Shown here: positions 42,201 through 45,386 of the stretch, piece by piece
How positions within the stretch are numbered: the stretch's first letter is position 1
How the letters are laid out: each line of letters opens with the position of its first letter
DNA from: Streptomonospora alba
Lineage (GTDB): Bacteria; Actinomycetota; Actinomycetes; Streptosporangiales; Streptosporangiaceae
NCBI RefSeq assembly: GCF_000826685.1
Contig: NZ_JROO01000055.1
Span: 1 to 45,386, forward strand
Length of the DNA stretch: 45,386 bases
Reading direction: 5' to 3'
Notes under the pieces: model-generated
Databases searched by the model: none
What the model saw: the letters and a program-made list of their open reading frames with translations, nothing else
Told to the model about the DNA's origin: nothing
Position numbers and translations under genes: made by a program

Positions 42201-42540
42201 CGGAGCCGTGCGGAGGCCGGTACAGCACCCGGTGCTCACGCGAGGACCCCGTGGTGAGCTGGAGGGTGGCCGAGCCCTTGGGGCACAGCCGCCCCCGGCT
42301 GACGGGGGAGTCGGGGTCGCCCTCGATCTGGACGACCTTCTCGTCGCGGACGTAGACGTTCTGGCCGCATCCCACCGCGCAGTAGGGGCAGACCGACTTC
42401 ACCACGCGGTCCGCCTCGGCCGTACGCGCCCGCAGGTCGCGGCTGCCCGCGGACTTGGCCGCAGCCCCGCGGCCGGACCGGTCGTTTCCGGTGAGCTGCC
42501 TGTAGACCGGCCATGACTCGATCAGCGTGCGAACGCCCAT
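39298..42540 (-). CDS. Formate dehydrogenase molybdopterin catalytic (alpha) subunit, Cys type
   Basis: A 1080-residue member of the DMSO-reductase family. The N-terminal [4Fe-4S] ligands are Cys51, 54, 58 and 86 (CPYCAVGC, GRLCPKG). The metal ligand is Cys189 in QARVCHSSTVAGLGTSFGRG, where many formate dehydrogenases have selenocysteine; the codon is TGC. The adjacent His190 and following GRGG are conserved. The C-terminal molybdopterin domain ends with HWGPNGYAKGDAFNELSS. The protein begins MGVRTLIESWPVYRQLTG and has no twin-arginine signal, so a cytosolic active site is expected. ATG 42540 has GGAGGAG upstream; the frame extends to 42582 but that start lacks a ribosome site. It is first gene of the operon. 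Confidence 0.92.
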   Translation of the reverse strand: MGVRTLIESWPVYRQLTGNDRSGRGAAAKSAGSRDLRARTAEADRVVKSVCPYCAVGCGQNVYVRDEKVVQIEGDPDSPVSRGRLCPKGSATLQLTTGSSREHRVLYRPPHGSDWQEIGLWEAMHMVADRVLQSREEGWQDEENGIPTSRTMGIAHLGGAVLDNEENYLIKKLLTALGVVQIDNQARVCHSSTVAGLGTSFGRGGATTFMQDQQNADCIVIEGSNYAEAHPVGFQWVMEAKARGAVVIHVDPHFSRTSALADMHVPIRAGTDIAFLGGIINRVLNEEKYFREYLLDFTNAATIVNEDFRDTEDLDGLFAGFDPESRNYDARSWMYEGANVAPASGKRDQLYEDRVAKERASGRPEQQGSGGAPVGGTPETDPTLEHPRCVLQILKRHYSRYTPEMVEQICGIPPDVFNRVADHLIENSGRDRTSVFCYAVGWTQHTVGAQYIRTASILQLLLGNIGRPGGGIQALRGHASIQGSSDVPTLFNLLPGYIPMPHAHEEETLQDFIVGDAAVKGFWSKMDTYIVSLLKAWWGEHATEENDFAFDYLPRISGSHSTYDTVMEQMRGVCKGYFLMGENPAVGSANTRAQRLGMANLDWLVVRDFSQIESATWWKDGPEIESGELRTEDIGTEVFFFPAAAHTEKSGTFTNTNRMLQWHHRAVMPEGDARSDLWFMYHLGRILKEKLADSTDPRDRPLQHLTWDYPLEEGDEPDAAAVLAEINGYGPEGEHLHDYTQLRADGSTSCGCWIYCGVYADGVNQAARRKPHTEQDWIAAEWAWAWPRNRRVLYNRASADADGAPWSDRKALVWWDEEQERWVGHDNPDFEAEKRPDYVPPEDATGVDALAGTDAFIMQGDGKGWLYAPSGLADGPMPTHYEPQDSPFENLLYGQGRNPVRLVYPHPANRYHPDPGSPQAGIYPYVATTYRLTEHFTAGGMTRWTPYLAELQPEFFCEVSPELARERGLTHGDWATIVSARNAIEARVLVTDRMVPLRVHDRIVHQIGMPYHWGPNGYAKGDAFNELSSISLDPNVHIQEVKALTVDIRPGRRPRGPDRRELVLDYQRRAGVDDRTGTEV

Positions 42541-42754
42541 CGCCTCTCCTCCGCCTGATGCACTGGTCGGGCCGACGGGCACGCGGACGGACCGCTGTGC
42601 TCGTAGGGCGACCGGCCGCTACCCCTCCGGAGTGACGGCAAACACAGGCCGCGCCGTGCTGGAAGCGGCGGTGAAAGCGCCGGTGGGCGGGTCCTGCGGG
42701 CAGCGCTTGAGGCGGGTGCGCAGACCGCCGCCGTCGTCGGCGTCCGCTGAAACG

Positions 42755-42794
42755 GCCGCCCGGCGGCCGCATCCGGGTGCGGCCGCCGGGCGGC
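42755..42794. terminator. Strong 17-bp hairpin terminator after the symporter operon
   Basis: GCCGCCCGGCGGCCGCA (42755-42771) and its exact reverse complement (42778-42794) enclose loop TCCGGG. It lies 28 bases after the stop of the small membrane protein and upstream of the fdh operon promoter, insulating the two minus-strand units. I see nothing else in the 282-base gap (42541-42822) that I can assign. Confidence 0.75.
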
Positions 42795-42822
42795 GGCGGG
42801 GCCGGGCGTCGAGAGGCGAGGG

Positions 42823-43104
42823 TCAGCTCTGCGGGCCCGCGTCGGTGTGCTCGTCGACCTGCTCGGGGACCTTCAGGGGTTTGAGCAGTACCCATCCCCC
42901 CATCAGGACGCTGAAGACGAACATGCCCAATCCCGCCCACAGGTTGAGGTTCGCGCCGTCGCGGTGGCCCTCCTCCGGGGGAAGGAGGAGGCCCATGGCG
43001 ATCAGGACCACGCCGTAGATGACGAACAGCAGCGCGATGACCGACCGCACGTCGAAGGCTTTGGCGGTCTTGCGCCGCTCGCCTCCGGAGCCGTTGGCAC
43101 TCAT
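42823..43104 (-). CDS. Small two-helix membrane protein linked to the symporter
   Basis: A 93-residue protein with two helices at about 22-42 (SVIALLFVIYGVVLIAMGLLL) and 52-74 (LNLWAGLGMFVFSVLMGGWVLL), flanked by charged ends. I do not recognise a named family; small two-helix proteins are common next to SSS-type symporters. ATG 43104 has AAGGAGG seven bases upstream. It starts 46 bases after the symporter stop and ends before a strong hairpin, so it is probably co-transcribed and may be an accessory subunit. Confidence 0.75.
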   Translation of the reverse strand: MSANGSGGERRKTAKAFDVRSVIALLFVIYGVVLIAMGLLLPPEEGHRDGANLNLWAGLGMFVFSVLMGGWVLLKPLKVPEQVDEHTDAGPQS

Positions 43105-43150
43105 CGGATTGCCTCCTTGGCAGCGTTTATCGGCGTCCGCCCTGCAGGGC

Positions 43151-44833
43151 TCAACCGAAGATGACGTTCAGGGCGATGACGATCACCACGACGATGGCCG
43201 CCAGCACGGTCGGACGGCGGTACCACCCGGCGTCCTCGCCGGTGTGCGAGGGGCGGCGCGACTCGCGCGGTGTGAGCGAGTGCACCAGGCCCACAAGCTC
43301 GGATTCGGGCTTGGGCCGGGTGAACAGGCTGACCACGACGCTGACCACGATGTCGACGACGAAGGCGGCGCCGGCGCCGACGAAGCTTGTGCCCTGAGCC
43401 GAAAGGCCGATCACCCCCGTCTCGCCGAGGACGAACACCGCGATCGCCGCCGCGGTACCGGTGACCAGGCCGCTCCAGCCGGCGTGCGGCGTCATCCTCT
43501 TCCAGTACATGCCCAGGATGAACGTCGCGAACAGCGGCGCGTTGAAGAACGAGAACAGCTGCTGCAGGTAGTCCATCAGGTTGGAGTAGCCCGAGGCGAT
43601 GTAGGCGGTGCCCACGGCGCCCACGGTCGCGCCCACGGTGACCCACGGCCCCATCTTCAGGTAGTAGGAGTCGGGCCGGTTCCGGACGATGTAGGTCTGC
43701 CAGATGTCGTAGGTGAAGACCGTGTTGAACGAGCTGAGGTTGGCGGCCATGCCCGCCATGAACGACGCGAGGAGCCCCGCCAGCGCGATACCGAGCAGCC
43801 CGTTGGGCAGCAGGTCGCGCATGAGCAGCAGGATGGCGTCGTTGTAGGTGACGTTGGTGTCCTCACCGGCCTTGAGCGCCACCATCTCGGAGGCGGCCAC
43901 GCCCGCGATCATGCCGGGGATGACGACGATGAAGGGGATGAGCAGCTTGGGGAACGCGCCGATGATGGGCGTGCGCATGGCCGCCGACATGCTCTTGGAG
44001 GCCATGGCGCGCTGGACCTCGACGAAGTTGGTGGTCCAGTAGCCGAAAGCCAGTACGAAGCCCAGACCCAGCACGATGCCGAAGACGCTCAGGATGTCGT
44101 TGGTGAAGCCGGTCAGCTCGTTGCCGGGCCAGGCTGAGAGCTGTCCGGGCCCCTGCGGGCTCGCGGTGACCTCTTCGACCAGTCCCGACCAGCCGCCGAC
44201 GCGGTTCAGCCCGGCCAGGGTGAGCGGTGTCAGCGCGGCCACGATGACGAAGAACTGCAGCACCTCGTTGTAGATGGCCGCGGAGAGCCCGCCCAGCGCG
44301 GTATAGCTGAGGACGATCGCGGCGGCGAGCATCAGCGACACCCACAGCGGCCAGCCCAGCAGCGCGTTGACGATGGTGGCCAGCAGGAACAGGTTGATGC
44401 CGGCGATCAGGATCTGGGCGAGCGCGAAGCTGATGCCGTTGACCAGGTGCGCGGCCTTGCCGAAACGGCGGTTCATGAACTCCGGGACGCTGCGGACCTT
44501 GGAGCCGTAGTAGAACGGCATCATCACCAGGCCCAGGAACAGCATCGCCGGGATGGCGCCGACCCAGAAGTAGTGCATGGTCGCCATGCCGTAGCGGGCG
44601 CCGTTGGCCGACATGCCGATGATCTCGATGGCGCCGAGGTTGGCCGCGATGAACGCCAAGCCGGTCACCCACGCCGGCAGCGACCGCCCGGACAGGAAGA
44701 AGTCGAGGCTGGTCGAGACGGAGCGGCGGGCGAGGATGCCGATACCCAGCACGAACACGAAGTACAGGGCGAGCAGGGTGTAGTCGACGGCGTTGGCGTC
44801 CAGCCTCAGTGGCTCTTGTGCTAGGGCGATCAC
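43151..44833 (-). CDS. Sodium:solute symporter (SSS/SGLT family)
   Basis: A 560-residue symporter with about 14 helices. Family landmarks are DFFLSGRSLPAWVTGLAFIA, NLGAIEIIGMSANGARYG, YTALGGLSAAIYNEVLQFFV, GYWTTNFVEVQRAMASKSM and LAGLLASFMAGMAANLSSFN (sodium-site region). This group resembles sugar or solute SGLT-type carriers; the substrate is unknown. The GTG start at 44833 overlaps the stop of a nine-codon upstream frame (GTGA), with AGAGAGGA about ten bases upstream. It heads a two-gene operon with the small membrane protein. Helix count and length are normal for the family. Confidence 0.88.
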   Translation of the reverse strand: MIALAQEPLRLDANAVDYTLLALYFVFVLGIGILARRSVSTSLDFFLSGRSLPAWVTGLAFIAANLGAIEIIGMSANGARYGMATMHYFWVGAIPAMLFLGLVMMPFYYGSKVRSVPEFMNRRFGKAAHLVNGISFALAQILIAGINLFLLATIVNALLGWPLWVSLMLAAAIVLSYTALGGLSAAIYNEVLQFFVIVAALTPLTLAGLNRVGGWSGLVEEVTASPQGPGQLSAWPGNELTGFTNDILSVFGIVLGLGFVLAFGYWTTNFVEVQRAMASKSMSAAMRTPIIGAFPKLLIPFIVVIPGMIAGVAASEMVALKAGEDTNVTYNDAILLLMRDLLPNGLLGIALAGLLASFMAGMAANLSSFNTVFTYDIWQTYIVRNRPDSYYLKMGPWVTVGATVGAVGTAYIASGYSNLMDYLQQLFSFFNAPLFATFILGMYWKRMTPHAGWSGLVTGTAAAIAVFVLGETGVIGLSAQGTSFVGAGAAFVVDIVVSVVVSLFTRPKPESELVGLVHSLTPRESRRPSHTGEDAGWYRRPTVLAAIVVVIVIALNVIFG

Positions 44834-44856
44834 TTCGGCCGGTCCTCTCTGAACAC
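44830..44856 (-). CDS. Possible leader mini-ORF (MFREDRPK) coupled to the symporter
   Basis: GTG 44856 begins an eight-residue frame whose TGA overlaps the symporter GTG (GTGA). A good GGGAGG ribosome site lies six bases upstream of this mini-frame, better placed than the symporter's own site. This suggests coupled translation through a leader peptide, or that the true start region differs from what I chose. Confidence 0.35.
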   Translation of the reverse strand: MFREDRPK

Positions 44857-44891
44857 GTTGGTCCTCCCGTTCGGGGGTGGGCTGCGGGCCT

Positions 44892-44931
44892 GCCGGTCCC
44901 CGGTCGGCACTCCTGCGGGCCGGGGACCGGC
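44892..44931. promoter_or_regulatory. 12-bp hairpin in the symporter leader region
   Basis: GCCGGTCCCCGG (44892-44903) and CCGGGGACCGGC (44920-44931) pair perfectly around a 16-base loop, about 60 bases upstream of the symporter start. A perfect 14-bp palindrome CCCGCGATCGCGGG follows at 44958-44971. The 553 bases from 44834 to 45386 contain no supportable complete gene, and these structures could be an attenuator or terminator. Confidence 0.5.
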
Positions 44932-45288
44932 GAGGCCGACGGATTCGGGCGCGGCTACCCGCGATCGCGGGCGGGCAAAGGCACCGCGTGCTATCGGCCG
45001 CGGCGCCCGGGAACCCGCCGGCGGCCGCGGGCGGCGCGTGCGGCATAGCGCGCCGAATCCGGTGCCGGCGGGCGCCCGCGTCCGTACCCGGGTTCCTGTG
45101 CGGTTGTGGTTCGGATGCGGCGTCAATTTCTCACGAAATCGAACATCAACCCACATTCGGAGCGACCCTCGTGCACGAGTGCAGGCGTGTCAAGCCTGGC
45201 ACGAGGGGCACGGGATCCCGGCTCTGACACGCCCCTTATCCCCCGCGCAGGCGGTACCTGCGACGGGATGGGCGGACGGGCCGACCGG

Positions 45289-45304
45289 CCGACCGGCCGG
45301 TCGG
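45289..45304. repeat. 16-bp perfect palindrome CCGACCGGCCGGTCGG
   Basis: A perfect palindrome preceded by an additional CCGACCGG at 45281-45288, 15 bases upstream of the TTGACA box at 45319. It could be an operator or simply GC-rich structure. Confidence 0.4.
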
Positions 45305-45318
45305 TGCGGTGTCGGATC

Positions 45319-45349
45319 TTGACATCAATGTGCGATATGTCGCTATGAT
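45319..45349 (+). promoter_or_regulatory. Sigma-70-like promoter pointing out of the right edge
   Basis: TTGACA (45319-45324) and TATGAT (45344-45349) are separated by 19 bases in an AT-richer patch. The spacer contains GCGATATGTCGC (45332-45343), an inverted repeat GCGA/TCGC. Just downstream is a direct repeat (CCAACACATT, CCAACACGGT at 45351-45370). The controlled gene lies beyond the window. Confidence 0.55.
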
Positions 45350-45386
45350 CCCAACACATTCCAACACGGTCGCGCGGCTTCGCGGG

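Noticed and set aside
39064-42516. A 1150-codon open frame on the plus strand opposite the formate dehydrogenase alpha gene
   Set aside because: It is a GC-driven shadow: the minus-strand protein has full catalytic motifs, and the antisense translation is low-complexity with no recognisable domain.
37289-42540. Formate hydrogenlyase complex
   Set aside because: No [NiFe]-hydrogenase subunits with cysteine ligands are present, and the neighbouring complex-I-like operon is on the other strand.
44858-45322. A 154-codon plus-strand frame at the right edge
   Set aside because: It lacks a ribosome site, crosses the strong hairpins and palindromes, has no recognisable domain and ends inside the edge promoter region.
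1-45386. CRISPR arrays, tRNA or rRNA genes, prophage, plasmid origins
   Set aside because: No regularly spaced direct repeats, cloverleaf-like or rRNA-like sequences, integrase, capsid or replication genes were seen.

Overview
This 45.4-kb window is chromosomal DNA of a high-GC actinomycete. Codon use has strong GC3 bias, GTG and TTG starts are frequent, ribosome sites are AGGAGG-type, some promoters look leaderless with TANNNT -10 boxes, and DUF1707, DesK-type two-component systems and an actinobacterial formate dehydrogenase are present. A Nocardiopsaceae-type genome (Nocardiopsis, Streptomonospora and relatives) fits, but the genus is not proven. No rRNA, tRNA, CRISPR array, phage or plasmid genes were seen. 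The only mobile-element trace is the C-terminal scar of an IS30-family transposase near 11.84-11.93 kb.

Layout. 0-7.7 kb, minus strand: two DUF1707 proteins, a translationally coupled ATP-grasp/inositol-monophosphatase pair, a HAD hydrolase, a PEBP (YbhB-like) protein, a PIG-L deacetylase, an MFS transporter whose first helix lies behind an in-frame TGA, and a zinc alcohol dehydrogenase. 8.0-20.3 kb: a phospholipase D/cardiolipin-synthase-like protein; two paralogous histidine kinase/response regulator pairs, both kinases carrying an extra C-terminal membrane helix and a BamE-like domain; two paralogous ABC-2 exporters; and a secreted alpha/beta hydrolase. 20.4-26.6 kb, minus strand: two tandem GH15 glucoamylase/trehalase-like paralogues, an SDR oxidoreductase and a polysaccharide pyruvyl transferase-like protein.

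27.8-36.5 kb, plus strand: the most interesting part, an eight-gene complex-I-like operon in the order A, 'BD', H, J, K, L, M, N. All seven membrane-arm subunits are present. NuoC, E, F, G and I are absent from the operon, and the NuoB and NuoD positions are taken by one 519-residue protein. That protein looks like a degenerate NuoB fused through a histidine-rich linker to a degenerate NuoD. It has only two cysteines, so it cannot hold the N2 iron-sulfur cluster in the usual way. NuoH lacks the acidic quinone-loop signature, NuoN lacks the TM5 glutamate and NuoM has Asp in its place. I infer a proton- or cation-translocating membrane module that is uncoupled from NADH/quinone chemistry or driven by something else.

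36.5-45.4 kb, minus strand: a DHFR/RibD-like protein, a three-gene molybdenum formate dehydrogenase operon (Cys-type catalytic subunit with no Tat signal, four-cluster ferredoxin subunit, NrfD-type membrane subunit), and a sodium:solute symporter with a small membrane partner. The symporter is preceded by a long structured leader with a nine-codon upstream frame overlapping its start. At the right edge a TTGACA/TATGAT promoter points out of the window. Strong GC-rich hairpins follow several of the transcription units.
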